Shown here piece by piece: positions 27,389 to 36,280 of a stretch of DNA of 64,000 bases. Location: contig NC_017249.1 of assembly GCF_000284375.1 (NCBI RefSeq), positions 9,045,001 through 9,109,000 on the forward strand, in the 5' to 3' direction. The notes beneath the pieces are model-generated. The model was given only the letters and a program-made list of their open reading frames with translations, did not search any database and was not told the origin of the DNA. This DNA is from Bradyrhizobium japonicum USDA 6. Its GTDB lineage: Bacteria > Pseudomonadota > Alphaproteobacteria > Rhizobiales > Xanthobacteraceae. Both the position numbers and the translations under genes were made by a program. Position 1 is the stretch's first letter, and every line of letters starts with the position of its first letter.

Positions 27389-27845
27389 GACCATGGCCGC
27401 CGCGTCAAAGCTAGCACTTGATTTCCTGCTGCGACGGGCGACAATGACGTCGCGCCAGCTTCCGGTACCGAACTTTATATAAGACGGGGAAAACCCGCTT
27501 GGCTGCGGCCATACCGTCGCTGCGCGGGAGGGATCGTTATGACGGTAGGGTTCAAGCGCTGGCTGCAGCGCCGACATGATCCAGGCCGCCGGTCGTATCG
27601 CCGTTACGATTGGGTGCGATGCAATCGCGCCGCTGCACCGCGAAGAACCCACCCTGGTTGGCGGCGAACTCGCCACCCCGGTGCTGCAAGCGGAACACCA
27701 CCAAATGATCATCGAGCCGATGCATTGAGCAGGCATCAACGCGCGCAAGCGTTGAAGCACGGAGGCGCGATAGACTGAAAGAGACTCCAAGCCGGCGCAA
27801 GACTGGCCGTAGAGCATCAACTCGGACACATCGAGGGAGGGATGC
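27389..27845. other. Promoter and leader region of the sugar ABC operon
   Basis: About 450 bases with no firm gene. A frame at 27539-27778 has a good ribosome site (GGGAGGG) but an arginine-rich, unstructured product. Another at 27576-27728 codes for a 50-residue, better-balanced peptide (M-I-Q-A-A-G-R-I-A-V-T-I-G-C-D-A-I), which may be a fragment of a lost gene. The motif CTTTATATAAGACGGGG near 27472 is AT-rich and could be part of a promoter. Confidence 0.4.
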
Positions 27846-29162
27846 ATGACGACAGTAACCCGACGTAACGTCCTCAAGGGCGGTACCGCGCTTGCGGGCG
27901 GCATGGCCGGAATCCTGACGGTTGGCAGGGCGCCCGCCTATGCGCAAGCCGCCACGGTGCACTGGCTGCGCTGGACCGACTTCGTTCCGGCGTCAGATCA
28001 GCTGCTGCGCAACGAAATCGCCAAGGAGTGCGAGAAAGCGCTCGGCATAAAGCTCAATATCGAGACCATCAACGCCAACGACATCCAGGCCCGTGTCACC
28101 TCGGCGATCCAGTCCGGGTCCGGCCCCGACATCGTCTGCGTCCTCAACAATTGGGGGCAACTTTACGGCGAAAGCGTCGTAGACGTCAGCGACATCGCGG
28201 AAGCACTCGGCAAGAGCCAGGGCGGCTTCTACGAAACATCCCGCGCTGTCGCCAATGACGGCAAGAAGTGGATCGCAGTGCCGTGGTCCATCGTCGGCTT
28301 GCAGATCGCGTACCGAAAGTCCTGGTTTGCCGAGATCGGCTACACGGACGGAAAATTCCCCCAGACGTGGGAGGAGTATCGCGAGGCCGGCAAGAAGCTG
28401 AAGGCAAAGGGACGGCCAATCGGCCAAACGCTGGGTCACACCTTCGGCGATGCGCCCGCCTTCGCCTACCCCTACCTGTGGTCCTGGGGCGGCAAGGAGG
28501 TCGAGGCAGACGGCAAGACGATTGCGCTGAATAGCCCGGCAACCGTCGAGTCGGTTAAATTCATGGTGGCCTTCTGGAAGGACGCCCACGACGAAGGCGG
28601 GCTCGCCTGGGACGATTCCAACAACAACCGCGCTTTTCTGTCCGGGACATGCAGCGCCACGCTCAATGGCGCCTCGATCTACATCGAGACCCTGCGCAAG
28701 CCGGATACCTACAAGACGGAGGCCGGCGGGCCGCTGAAGGACGACATCCTGCATGCCGCGCTGCCCAAGGGCCCCGGCGGGCAATTCAGCTATCACGTCC
28801 CGTTCTCGAACCTCCTGATGGGTTATTCAAAGAACCAGGATGCGGCGAAGAAATTCCTTGGCTGGATTCACTCCAAGGACGTCTACGACAAATGGTTCGT
28901 TTCCCAGAAGGGCTTCTCGGTCGGCCCGACCACGGATTGGGAAAAGCACAAGCTATGGGGCGACGACCCGATCATGCTGCCCTACAAGCAAGCCGCGCGC
29001 ACAGGGCGCTTCGCTGGCTACGAGGGACCTTCTACCCGCAGGGCAGCCGAAGTCGTGACCAAGTACGTCATCGTTGATATGTACGCAAAGGCCGTCCAAG
29101 GCATGCCCCCCGAGGATGCCGTGAAATGGGCAGAGGCTGAGCTCAGGAAGGTCTACGTCTGA
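27846..29162 (+). CDS. Sugar ABC transporter, substrate-binding protein (Tat-exported)
   Basis: 438 residues. The N-terminus T-R-R-N-V-L-K-G-G-T-A-L-A-G-G is a twin-arginine signal with cleavage near A-Y-A-Q-A. The mature protein is a type 1 extracellular solute-binding protein (G-S-G-P-D-I-V, Y-A-Y-L-W-S-W-G-type core, W-A-E-A-E-L-R-K-V at the end), the class that binds oligosaccharides, polyols or glycerol phosphate. GAGGGAGGG precedes the ATG. It heads a four-gene transporter operon with the two permeases and the ATPase. The substrate cannot be told from sequence. Confidence 0.93.
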   Translation: MTTVTRRNVLKGGTALAGGMAGILTVGRAPAYAQAATVHWLRWTDFVPASDQLLRNEIAKECEKALGIKLNIETINANDIQARVTSAIQSGSGPDIVCVLNNWGQLYGESVVDVSDIAEALGKSQGGFYETSRAVANDGKKWIAVPWSIVGLQIAYRKSWFAEIGYTDGKFPQTWEEYREAGKKLKAKGRPIGQTLGHTFGDAPAFAYPYLWSWGGKEVEADGKTIALNSPATVESVKFMVAFWKDAHDEGGLAWDDSNNNRAFLSGTCSATLNGASIYIETLRKPDTYKTEAGGPLKDDILHAALPKGPGGQFSYHVPFSNLLMGYSKNQDAAKKFLGWIHSKDVYDKWFVSQKGFSVGPTTDWEKHKLWGDDPIMLPYKQAARTGRFAGYEGPSTRRAAEVVTKYVIVDMYAKAVQGMPPEDAVKWAEAELRKVYV

Positions 29163-29227
29163 GGATAAGCCGCCCTCCTCCCATTTTTCGAGGGGCAGCG
29201 GAATCTTCCGGCCGACGAGGATCGAAC

Positions 29228-30163
29228 ATGGCGATAAGCGCGGTTTCCGACACCACGCTCCGCGAGGCGCCCCCTCCCCGGCGACAGCGCTTGCTCGAGG
29301 ACGAGCGCTGGCTGGCGTTCGTGCTGCTGGTGCCGACCATCGTACTGCTCGGCATGTTCATCGCCTATCCCTTCATGCGAGGGATATTGCTGTCGGTCAC
29401 CAGCTCGCGCGTCGGTATTCCCGGCGACTTCGTCGGCCTCGCCAACTTCTACAAGATCTTCAACGACGGGATCTTTCGCACCGCCGTCTACAATACCTTC
29501 CTCTATACGGGCGTGACTACCGTCTTCAAGCTGGCGCTAGGGCTATGGCTGGCCATGCTGCTCAATCGTAATTTCCGCGGCAAGGCTTTTACCCGTGCTT
29601 TCATCCTGCTGCCGTTCATCATTCCGACCGTGCTCTCGACTTTCGCCTGGAAGTGGATGTTCGACCCGACGTTCAGTGTTCTCAATTGGCTCCTCTACCA
29701 TTTCGGCTTGATCACCGGTCGGATCAATTGGCTGGGCGATCCCGACCTCGCCATGATCTCGATTATCATCGTCAACATCTGGCGCGGGGTGCCGTTCTTC
29801 GCCATCAGCCTGCTCGCCGGCCTGCAGACCATCAGTCCCGAACTCAACGAGGCCGCCGCCATCGACGGCGCCAAGCCGTGGCAGCGGTTCTGGCACATCA
29901 CCTGGCCGCTGCTATTGCCCGTGACCATGGTCGTGATGCTGTTCTCGGTGATTCAGACCTTCGCCGACTTCCAGATTGTCTATGTGATGACGGGCGGCGG
30001 GCCGGCCAACGCAACGCACCTGTTCGCCACCTACGCCTATCAGATCGGCGTCGGCACAGGCCTCCTGAGCGAGGGCGCCGCGATCTCGCTCGCAATGTTT
30101 CCGGTCCTGTTTCTGATCGTCGTCCTCCAGCTTCTCTACATCCGCCGCGTGGAGGTCCGCTGA
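29228..30163 (+). CDS. Sugar ABC transporter permease, MalF/UgpA type
   Basis: 311 residues with six membrane helices and a cytoplasmic N-terminal tail. The EAA loop that docks onto the ATPase is N-E-A-A-A-I-D-G-A-K-P-W-Q-R-F-W-H-I-T-W-P near residue 215. It starts 65 bases after the binding protein and its stop is three bases before the next permease, so the operon is tight here. It forms the membrane channel with the following permease. Confidence 0.95.
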   Translation: MAISAVSDTTLREAPPPRRQRLLEDERWLAFVLLVPTIVLLGMFIAYPFMRGILLSVTSSRVGIPGDFVGLANFYKIFNDGIFRTAVYNTFLYTGVTTVFKLALGLWLAMLLNRNFRGKAFTRAFILLPFIIPTVLSTFAWKWMFDPTFSVLNWLLYHFGLITGRINWLGDPDLAMISIIIVNIWRGVPFFAISLLAGLQTISPELNEAAAIDGAKPWQRFWHITWPLLLPVTMVVMLFSVIQTFADFQIVYVMTGGGPANATHLFATYAYQIGVGTGLLSEGAAISLAMFPVLFLIVVLQLLYIRRVEVR

Positions 30164-30166
30164 GCC

Positions 30167-31018
30167 ATGATCGAAGGCGCAAGGTGGCGAAAGTGGGTGT
30201 TCTTCTACGTCCCTATGGCGTTGTTCCTGCTTTTCCTGCTGTTCCCGTTTTACTGGATGGTGATCACTTCGGTGCGGCCGGACGGCGAGCTTTACCGCCC
30301 CTGGAATTCGAGCAACTACAATCCGTTCTGGACCTGGAAACCGACCTGGGACCATGTCAGGTATCTGTTCGAGGAGACGCTGTTCGCATCGTGGCTGTGG
30401 AACACGACGTTCATCGCGCTTGCATCAACCGCCATCTCGCTCGTGTGCGGCGTGTTCGCCGGCTATGCCCTGTCGCGGCTGAACTTTCCATTTGCCGGCA
30501 GCCTGGGCACCGCCATCTTCATTACCTATCTCGTGCCTCAGACGCTGCTGTTCATTCCGCTGGCAGAGATCATACGCAACTATCGGCTCGGTGACACGCC
30601 TTGGTCACTGATCCTGACCTATCCGACCTTTCTGATTCCGTTCTGCACCTGGATCATGATGGGCTACTTCAAGGCGGTACCGAAGGAGCTCGAGGAATGC
30701 GCGCGCATTGACGGCGCCTCGCGCTGGCAGGCGATGCTCTACATCGTCATCCCGGTGGCGATCCCGGGCATCCTCTCGGCCGGCATCTTCGCTTTCACGC
30801 TGTCGTGGAATGAGTTCATCTACGCGCTCGTCTTCCTGTCCTCGCCTGAGCAGAAGACCGTGCCGGTCGGCGTCACGTCGGAGCTGATCCGCGGCGATGT
30901 ATTCTACTGGGGGCCGCTGATGGCTGGGGCCCTGCTTGGATCTATACCGGTTGCTATCGCCTATTCGTTCTTCGTCGAGCACTACGTCGCGGGATTGACC
31001 GGATCAGTGAAGGGCTGA
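30167..31018 (+). CDS. Sugar ABC transporter permease, MalG/UgpE type
   Basis: 283 residues, six helices. The EAA loop is E-E-C-A-R-I-D-G-A-S-R-W-Q-A-M near residue 175 (E-E-C-A in place of the usual E-E-A-A). A 3-base gap from the previous gene suggests coupled translation. The ~75-base gap before the ATPase gene is longer but holds no obvious terminator. Confidence 0.95.
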   Translation: MIEGARWRKWVFFYVPMALFLLFLLFPFYWMVITSVRPDGELYRPWNSSNYNPFWTWKPTWDHVRYLFEETLFASWLWNTTFIALASTAISLVCGVFAGYALSRLNFPFAGSLGTAIFITYLVPQTLLFIPLAEIIRNYRLGDTPWSLILTYPTFLIPFCTWIMMGYFKAVPKELEECARIDGASRWQAMLYIVIPVAIPGILSAGIFAFTLSWNEFIYALVFLSSPEQKTVPVGVTSELIRGDVFYWGPLMAGALLGSIPVAIAYSFFVEHYVAGLTGSVKG

Positions 31019-31093
31019 CAGCACCGCGGATCGCAGGGATTCGAAAGCGCGCATAGCGACAGCGCATAATCCGCTGGAGGCAGGTGGAAGCGA

Positions 31094-32185
31094 ATGGGCC
31101 AGGTCGTCCTCAAGGGGATCAACAAGTTCTTTGACAACGTGCACGCTGTCAAAGACGTCAATCTGCAGATCCGCGACAAGGAATTCATGGTGTTCGTCGG
31201 CCCCTCCGGCTGTGGCAAGACGACGACGCTCAGGATGATCGCCGGGCTCGAAGCGATCAGTTCCGGCGATATCTCCATCGACGGCAACGTGGTCAATGAA
31301 TTGGCGCCCATGGACCGTGACATCGCCATGGTGTTCCAGAATTACGCTCTGTACCCGCACATGACCGTGTACGACAACATGGCGTTCGGCCTGAAGATGC
31401 GCAAATTCGAAAAGCCCGAGATTGACAAGCGCGTACTGGAGGCGGCTGACATCCTCGGCATCGGCGAATTGCTCACGCGCAGGCCACGCCAGCTCTCAGG
31501 CGGCCAGCGCCAGCGCGTGGCGTTGGGCCGCGCTATCGTGCGCCACCCCCGCGTGTTCCTGTTCGACGAGCCGCTGTCGAACCTCGATGCCAAGCTGCGG
31601 GTGCAGATGCGCGTTGAACTGAAGAAGCTGCATCTGCGCCTCGGGACCACAGCCATTTACGTTACCCACGATCAGGTCGAGGCCATGACGCTGGGCGACC
31701 GGGTCGTCGTCATGAAGGACGGCGTAGTGCAGCAAGTGGGGGAACCGCTCGAGCTGTACAATCAGCCCGCCAACAAGTTCGTCGCCGGCTTCATCGGCTC
31801 CCCAGCCATGAATTTCGCGGCCGTTACGGTGACCGAGGCGAACGGATCGCTGATTGCCGAGAACTCCGGCCTCCGCATCAAGCTGCCGGACGAGACCGCG
31901 CAGCGGCTGCGCGGTTGTACCGGACGCAAGGTCATGCTCGGCGTCCGGCCGGAGGACCTCACCGTGGCGGGTAGCTTTGATCTCGGCCACCCATGCTTCG
32001 ATGCTGTGATTGAGGTGGTCGAGCAACTCGGCTCGGAAATCCTGCTCGATATGAAGGTCGGCGAGAGTATCATGGTGGCGAGCGTCGAGCCGACCGCGAG
32101 GGTGAAGGTGGGCGACAAGCTGCGCGTTGCCATGCGGCCTTCCAGGCTTCATGTTTTCGACGCGCAGACCGAGGCGGCCATCTAA
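31094..32185 (+). CDS. Sugar ABC transporter ATP-binding protein, MalK/UgpC type
   Basis: 363 residues. Walker A is G-P-S-G-C-G-K-T-T (near 37), the signature is L-S-G-G-Q-R-Q-R-V, Walker B is V-F-L-F-D-E-P-L-S-N-L-D-A-K, and the switch His is in T-H-D-Q-V-E-A-M. The C-terminal ~120 residues are the TOBE/MalK regulatory domain. ATP hydrolysis here drives uptake of the ligand captured by the binding protein at 27846. The transport system is complete in this operon; no linked sugar catabolic gene is seen. Confidence 0.96.
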   Translation: MGQVVLKGINKFFDNVHAVKDVNLQIRDKEFMVFVGPSGCGKTTTLRMIAGLEAISSGDISIDGNVVNELAPMDRDIAMVFQNYALYPHMTVYDNMAFGLKMRKFEKPEIDKRVLEAADILGIGELLTRRPRQLSGGQRQRVALGRAIVRHPRVFLFDEPLSNLDAKLRVQMRVELKKLHLRLGTTAIYVTHDQVEAMTLGDRVVVMKDGVVQQVGEPLELYNQPANKFVAGFIGSPAMNFAAVTVTEANGSLIAENSGLRIKLPDETAQRLRGCTGRKVMLGVRPEDLTVAGSFDLGHPCFDAVIEVVEQLGSEILLDMKVGESIMVASVEPTARVKVGDKLRVAMRPSRLHVFDAQTEAAI

Positions 32186-32317
32186 CGCCGCCAGTTGGCC
32201 AATGCCACTGGCGAGGGGAATTCGATCAGAACGCTGACATGGCGGATCAAGTCAGCAATGTCGGCTTACGAGACAAGGCGGAAATTGTGCCGGCGAGTGC
32301 GGACCCGGAAATAGCAT

Positions 32318-32340
32318 GGGGCTCGCAATCCGCGAGCCCC
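32318..32340. terminator. Hairpin between convergent genes
   Basis: A perfect 9-bp stem, GGGGCTCGC (32318-32326) and GCGAGCCCC (32332-32340), with a 5-base loop. It lies in the 170-base gap between the ATPase stop and the monooxygenase stop. There is no T-run, so termination is inferred from position. Confidence 0.5.
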
Positions 32341-32358
32341 GCTGCGCACTCGGCGATT

Positions 32359-34155
32359 TCAGGCCTTGTGATGAACAGTCTGCAGGCCGTAGACCGGCGT
32401 TGGGATGCTCTCGTAGCGCGCCTTCAACTGCAGGGAAAGGAATTGCGAGTAATGTCGCGACTGATGCAGGTTGCCGCCGTGGAACCATAGGCCTTCCTGC
32501 TGCGTCGGCTTCCACATGTTGCGCTGCTCACCTTCCCATGGGCCGGGGTCCTTTGTCGTATTCGAGCCGAGGCCCCAGACCTTGCCGACTTTGTCGGCCA
32601 TTTCCGAACTCACGAGATCGGCGACAAAACCGTTCATCGAGCTGTAGCCGGTGGCATAGACGATCACGTCCGCTGGCAATTCCTTGCCGTTGTCGAGCCT
32701 GACGCCGTTGGGCGTGATTTCCTCGACCTGTCCAGCGAACAGTTTGATTTTGCCGTCAATGATAAGCTGCGAGGCGCCGACGTCGATGTAATAGCCCGAG
32801 CCGCGGCGCAGATATTTCATGAATAGCCCGGAATCGTCGTCACCGAAGTCGAGCCTGAACCCGGCCTTCTCCAGTCCGGCATAGAAAGCGGCGTCATCCT
32901 GGCGGATCTTGTCGTAGACCGGCTTCTGAAACTGATTCAATATCCGGTAGGGCAGTGAAGCGAAGATCAGATCGGCTTTTGCCGTCGTCATTCCGCCGCG
33001 GACGGCGCGTTCGGAATAGAGATCGCCGATACTCTCCATCAGCGAATCCGAGCGCACAATGTGCGTCGTTGAGCGCTGCACCATCGTTACGTCGACGCCG
33101 GCCTCGTATAGCGCAGCGCAGATGTCATGAGCCGAATTGTTCGAGCCGATCACCACCACCTTCTTGCCTTTGTACCCGCCGGAGCCGGGATGGCGTGAGG
33201 AGTGGTGTTGCTCGCCCTTAAACGAGTCCATGCCTTTGATTTTCGGCATGTTGGGCTTGGCTGACATGCCGGTCGCGAACACAAGCTGCCTGGGCCGCAG
33301 GGTAATCTCCTTGCCATCGCGTTCGACGATGACGGTCCATTCCTTCCTGGTGTCGTCCCAACTTGCGCGTTTGGCCGTGGTGTTCGACCAGTAGTTCAGC
33401 TCCATGACCCTGGTGTACATTTCCAGCCAATCGCCGATTTTGTCCTTGGGCGAGAACACAGGCCAGTTCTTGGGGAAATCGATGTAGGGTAAGTGATCGT
33501 ACCAGACGGGGTCGTGCAGGCAGAGCGACTTGTAGCGGTTGCGCCAGGAATCGCCGGCGCGTGCGTTCTTTTCGACGATGATCGTCGGCACACCGAGCTG
33601 GCGCAGCCGCGCCCCGAGCGCAATGCCGCCCTGCCCGCCGCCGATGACAAGCACGTAGGGCTGGGTCTTGAAGCCGAGTTGCTCGACTTCCTCGTCACGC
33701 AGTTCCTTCCAGGTCTTGGCGCCGGGATTGACGCCGTGCCTGGCGCCGAGCGGTCGGCTGAAGCCAGCCTTTTCCTCATGGGCCTTCAGTTCGGCCATGG
33801 TCGTCAAGAGCGTCCAGATCTGACCATTCTGCAGGCGGATGAGTCCATATCCGCGCGCGACCTCGGTCTCGAACGTGATCCAAGATTCGGTCACGCCGCC
33901 GGCCTCGGTTGGCGTTTCACCCTCGGCGATTTTCCAGTTGCGCGGCTTCACATGCGCGAGGCAGTGCGCGAGCATGTCGCGGACCTGATCGCGGCCTTCC
34001 ATGGTCTTGATGTTCCAGGTGAAGGCAACGAGGTCGCGCCAGTAGCATTCCTGAGCGAACATTCCTACGGCGGCGTCGAGATCGCCGGCCGCAAGCGCAG
34101 CTTCAAACTCGTCGAGGAAAACCTGAACGCGCGCACTAAGCGTGGTGTCGAGCAT
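32359..34155 (-). CDS. Flavin monooxygenase with N-terminal NTF2/SnoaL-like domain
   Basis: 598 residues. The start at 34155 is set by GGGAGGAAG a few bases upstream; a longer frame adds 21 residues. Residues ~1-130 look like a SnoaL/NTF2-like alpha-beta cone. The rest is a class B flavoprotein monooxygenase-like enzyme: FAD site V-I-G-G-G-Q-G-G at about 170-177, NADP site V-V-V-I-G-S-N-N-S-A-H-D near 336, and the A-T-G-Y-S motif toward the C-terminus. Such enzymes oxidise carbon, nitrogen or sulfur using NADPH and O2. The substrate is unknown. It is convergent with the sugar ABC operon, so a link is possible but unproven. Confidence 0.9.
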   Translation of the reverse strand: MLDTTLSARVQVFLDEFEAALAAGDLDAAVGMFAQECYWRDLVAFTWNIKTMEGRDQVRDMLAHCLAHVKPRNWKIAEGETPTEAGGVTESWITFETEVARGYGLIRLQNGQIWTLLTTMAELKAHEEKAGFSRPLGARHGVNPGAKTWKELRDEEVEQLGFKTQPYVLVIGGGQGGIALGARLRQLGVPTIIVEKNARAGDSWRNRYKSLCLHDPVWYDHLPYIDFPKNWPVFSPKDKIGDWLEMYTRVMELNYWSNTTAKRASWDDTRKEWTVIVERDGKEITLRPRQLVFATGMSAKPNMPKIKGMDSFKGEQHHSSRHPGSGGYKGKKVVVIGSNNSAHDICAALYEAGVDVTMVQRSTTHIVRSDSLMESIGDLYSERAVRGGMTTAKADLIFASLPYRILNQFQKPVYDKIRQDDAAFYAGLEKAGFRLDFGDDDSGLFMKYLRRGSGYYIDVGASQLIIDGKIKLFAGQVEEITPNGVRLDNGKELPADVIVYATGYSSMNGFVADLVSSEMADKVGKVWGLGSNTTKDPGPWEGEQRNMWKPTQQEGLWFHGGNLHQSRHYSQFLSLQLKARYESIPTPVYGLQTVHHKA

Positions 34156-34275
34156 CACTTCCTCCCGGATGTTGTTTGCAATTTTTCTACGCAGGCAGCG
34201 TAACCTTACCCCAACCATCGCGGGAATCCAGACTCGCGCGGCAGGGTTCCCGGTCGGCTTCAGCGCGCGCGGTCT

Positions 34276-34346
34276 AACGATTTCCGTTCACAGGGGCAGA
34301 CCGGAAGGGAGCGGCACGCGGCCATAGTGACGCGATTGACCCGAAG
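34276..34346. repeat. Dispersed repeat R1, copy 2
   Basis: Matches 21171-21270 and 39809-39906 over ACGATTTCCGTTCACAGGGG, the GACCGGAAG segment and CGGCCATAGTGACGCGATTG. Lies upstream of the monooxygenase gene and downstream of the NTF2-like gene. Confidence 0.75.
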
Positions 34347-34407
34347 GTGACATGCGGCGAGCTTCAACTTCGGGACGTCAACCCTATTGGCCGATCGTAG
34401 TTCGAGA

Positions 34408-34944
34408 TTACTGAACCTGCTTCAAGTAGGCTTCAACCTCGCGCAGGTCGTTAAGCGGAGGAAATGACAGGAGAGCCTGAGACGGACTGCACCACGGATA
34501 AGGAAGCGAAGATAGCCAGCGCATTACGCCATCGAGTTCGGCGCCCGACAAGACTTTCATAACTTCAATGGTGATCACGAGCCTGACCACTTTTCCGTGC
34601 CCATTGAAATGCCAGTCGTAACGTCCGCATCCAACGCGCAGCGGTTGCCCACTGGCCTTAGCGGACATCCCCACCAACCAATGGCACTGAAAGCGCGCTC
34701 GGTCAGTCTCGGAAGGCTGCGATAGGCAGAACGTGTAGATGTTCTCGTATTCGACACCAAAACGACGCACCAAAATTTCTTCCACGGCGTTCAAGCCGGA
34801 AGCCGTGTTGGGGAACGAAATGGCGTCGGTCTTGACCACCATTTCGAGTGCAATGTCTTCAGAAAACGCCTGCCTCATCAAGAACGGTCGGTTGCCGTCC
34901 TTGGCCAAGATGTAGGTTCTTACTGCTTCAGCAGGTGTGGGCAT
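34408..34944 (-). CDS. NTF2/SnoaL-like protein, unknown role
   Basis: 178 residues. The N-terminal ~130 residues fit an NTF2-like fold (A-V-R-T-Y-I-L-A-K-D-G-N-R-P-F-L, F-S-E-D-I-A-L-E-M-V-V, then strands through H-W-L-V-G-M-S and Y-D-W-H-F-N). The C-terminal ~45 residues contain a Trp/Pro-rich stretch (S-S-L-P-Y-P-W-C). Members act as small-molecule binding or isomerase domains. It neighbours a monooxygenase that carries a fold of the same type, but the two are separated by a repeat, so co-operation is uncertain. Confidence 0.65.
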   Translation of the reverse strand: MPTPAEAVRTYILAKDGNRPFLMRQAFSEDIALEMVVKTDAISFPNTASGLNAVEEILVRRFGVEYENIYTFCLSQPSETDRARFQCHWLVGMSAKASGQPLRVGCGRYDWHFNGHGKVVRLVITIEVMKVLSGAELDGVMRWLSSLPYPWCSPSQALLSFPPLNDLREVEAYLKQVQ

Positions 34945-35080
34945 GGTGCCTCAGGCTAGCACACTCAGCCTACGAACGGGAATGTCGGTTCTGGACCCGT
35001 AGCAGTCATGGGACCTTCTTGCCCGCCTGCATCCGGGAGCCTTTCTCGCAACGATGCTATTCCCCGCATGGGCGATGCCG

Positions 35081-36031
35081 TCAACGTGCACGCCGTCGCC
35101 AATTGCTCGGGGTCTCGCCGGTCAGCTTCCTGAAGGCAGCGGCGAACGCGGTCTGGGAAGCATAGCCAAGCGCGACTGCGACCGAGATGACCGACGCGTC
35201 GGTGTCGCGCAGCATGTTTTTGGCCTCATCGAGCCGGCGCTGACGCAGCCAGGCATGCGGCGACAGCCCGGTACTTTTCTTGAAAGCGCGGCAGAAGTGG
35301 AAGCGCGACAGACCGGCATCCGAGGCGAGCGCGGCGAGGGAGACGTCCGCATCGTTGTCCGGACGCAGGCGTTCGATGGCGCGGTTGAGCACCTTCGGCG
35401 AAAGACCACCCATGGTCGGCCGGATCGTGGTTGGCGAGCCGGTGTGCGCTGCCAGGAGACGCGCGGCCGGAAGGCTTGTCAGTTGATGCCTGAATAGCGT
35501 ATCCGGAGCCTCGTTGCCCTCCAGGACATCTGCCGCGGCCAAGAGCAATTGGGATGTAACGGGGTCGGGATGCGCCGTTCGCTCCGGAGGATTGACCGGT
35601 CCGGCGGTGTCGGCTTCTTCGGCCACGCGCTCGAGCGTCGCGTGCGGAAGATAGAACTCAACGACGTCAACGGATTCTGGAATGTCCCATCGGGAGCTTG
35701 ATCCTTTCGGAATGATTATCACAGCCCCGGGACGGAACGTTCCGGTCGCAACTGATCGTCCCGACCGCCGTTCCACGCGCTGGACCGAGCCGTTGTAAGC
35801 CATGATGACGTGGTGGGTTTTGGGCCCGCAGACGTCGTGCGCTCGTTCATATTTCCGGTGGGCGATCGCGGCACCGGAGGTATCCAAAGCCATGCGAAAT
35901 GCCGTGGCCCCGAGCACCCGCGCTATTTCCGCACCGGCGTGAGGGCGCTCGGCGTTGGCCGGAGTGACTTGGCACGCCTCAGGCGCAACTGACGCGTCCT
36001 TCAAAGAATCGCGCACGATATGCTTGTTCAT
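35081..36031 (-). CDS. AraC-family transcriptional regulator
   Basis: 316 residues from the ATG at 36031, chosen for GAGGA about nine bases upstream; the frame runs open ~80 codons further without family similarity. The N-terminal half is a cupin-like sensing domain (R-P-G-A-V-I-I-I-P-K-G-S-S). The C-terminal ~100 residues hold two helix-turn-helix motifs of the AraC type (S-L-A-A-L-A-S-D-A-G-L-S-R-F-H-F-C-R-A-F-K and V-A-L-G-Y-A-S-Q-T-A-F-A-A-A-F-R). It is divergent from the winged-helix TPR gene at 36281, so it may regulate that gene. Confidence 0.9.
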   Translation of the reverse strand: MNKHIVRDSLKDASVAPEACQVTPANAERPHAGAEIARVLGATAFRMALDTSGAAIAHRKYERAHDVCGPKTHHVIMAYNGSVQRVERRSGRSVATGTFRPGAVIIIPKGSSSRWDIPESVDVVEFYLPHATLERVAEEADTAGPVNPPERTAHPDPVTSQLLLAAADVLEGNEAPDTLFRHQLTSLPAARLLAAHTGSPTTIRPTMGGLSPKVLNRAIERLRPDNDADVSLAALASDAGLSRFHFCRAFKKSTGLSPHAWLRQRRLDEAKNMLRDTDASVISVAVALGYASQTAFAAAFRKLTGETPSNWRRRAR

Positions 36032-36280
36032 GAACGTATCCTCGCATTGGAGAGACGATGCAGATGGCGGGAGAAATGCCGTGGTCCGGAGCGGCCAGAT
36101 TTGTTGCTTTGATTGCGAAGCCCAGTGCGCGTCGCGTGCGGGTCGGGCCAACCATTTCTCGAACCGGGCTTGTTCCCGAAAGGTGAGAAGATGTGTTACT
36201 GTTTCGCGCCGAAAAAACCTTGCAGTCGGCCTGAATTGCGATTGAGTTTTCCTTGGCTTCTTGTCCAAGGAGGATCAGAA
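36032..36280. promoter_or_regulatory. Divergent promoter region
   Basis: About 250 bases between an AraC regulator (left, minus) and a winged-helix TPR protein (right, plus). Promoters for both genes must lie here, but no operator can be named. The ribosome site for the right-hand gene, AAGGAGG, is at 36267-36273. Confidence 0.5.
36267..36273 (+). promoter_or_regulatory. Ribosome binding site deciding a GTG start
   Basis: AAGGAGG, seven bases before GTG at 36281. The frame is open upstream to 36113, but this strong site and the sequence V-P-F-L-F-E-D-Y-C-L-D, which aligns to the M-R-Y-F-F-E-D start of the paralogue at 48164, mark the true start. Confidence 0.85.

Noticed and set aside
27576..27728. 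50-codon frame in the leader of the sugar ABC operon
   Set aside because: The composition is protein-like, but there is no ribosome site, no recognised family, and it overlaps another frame. It may be a fragment, but evidence is too thin to list as a gene.
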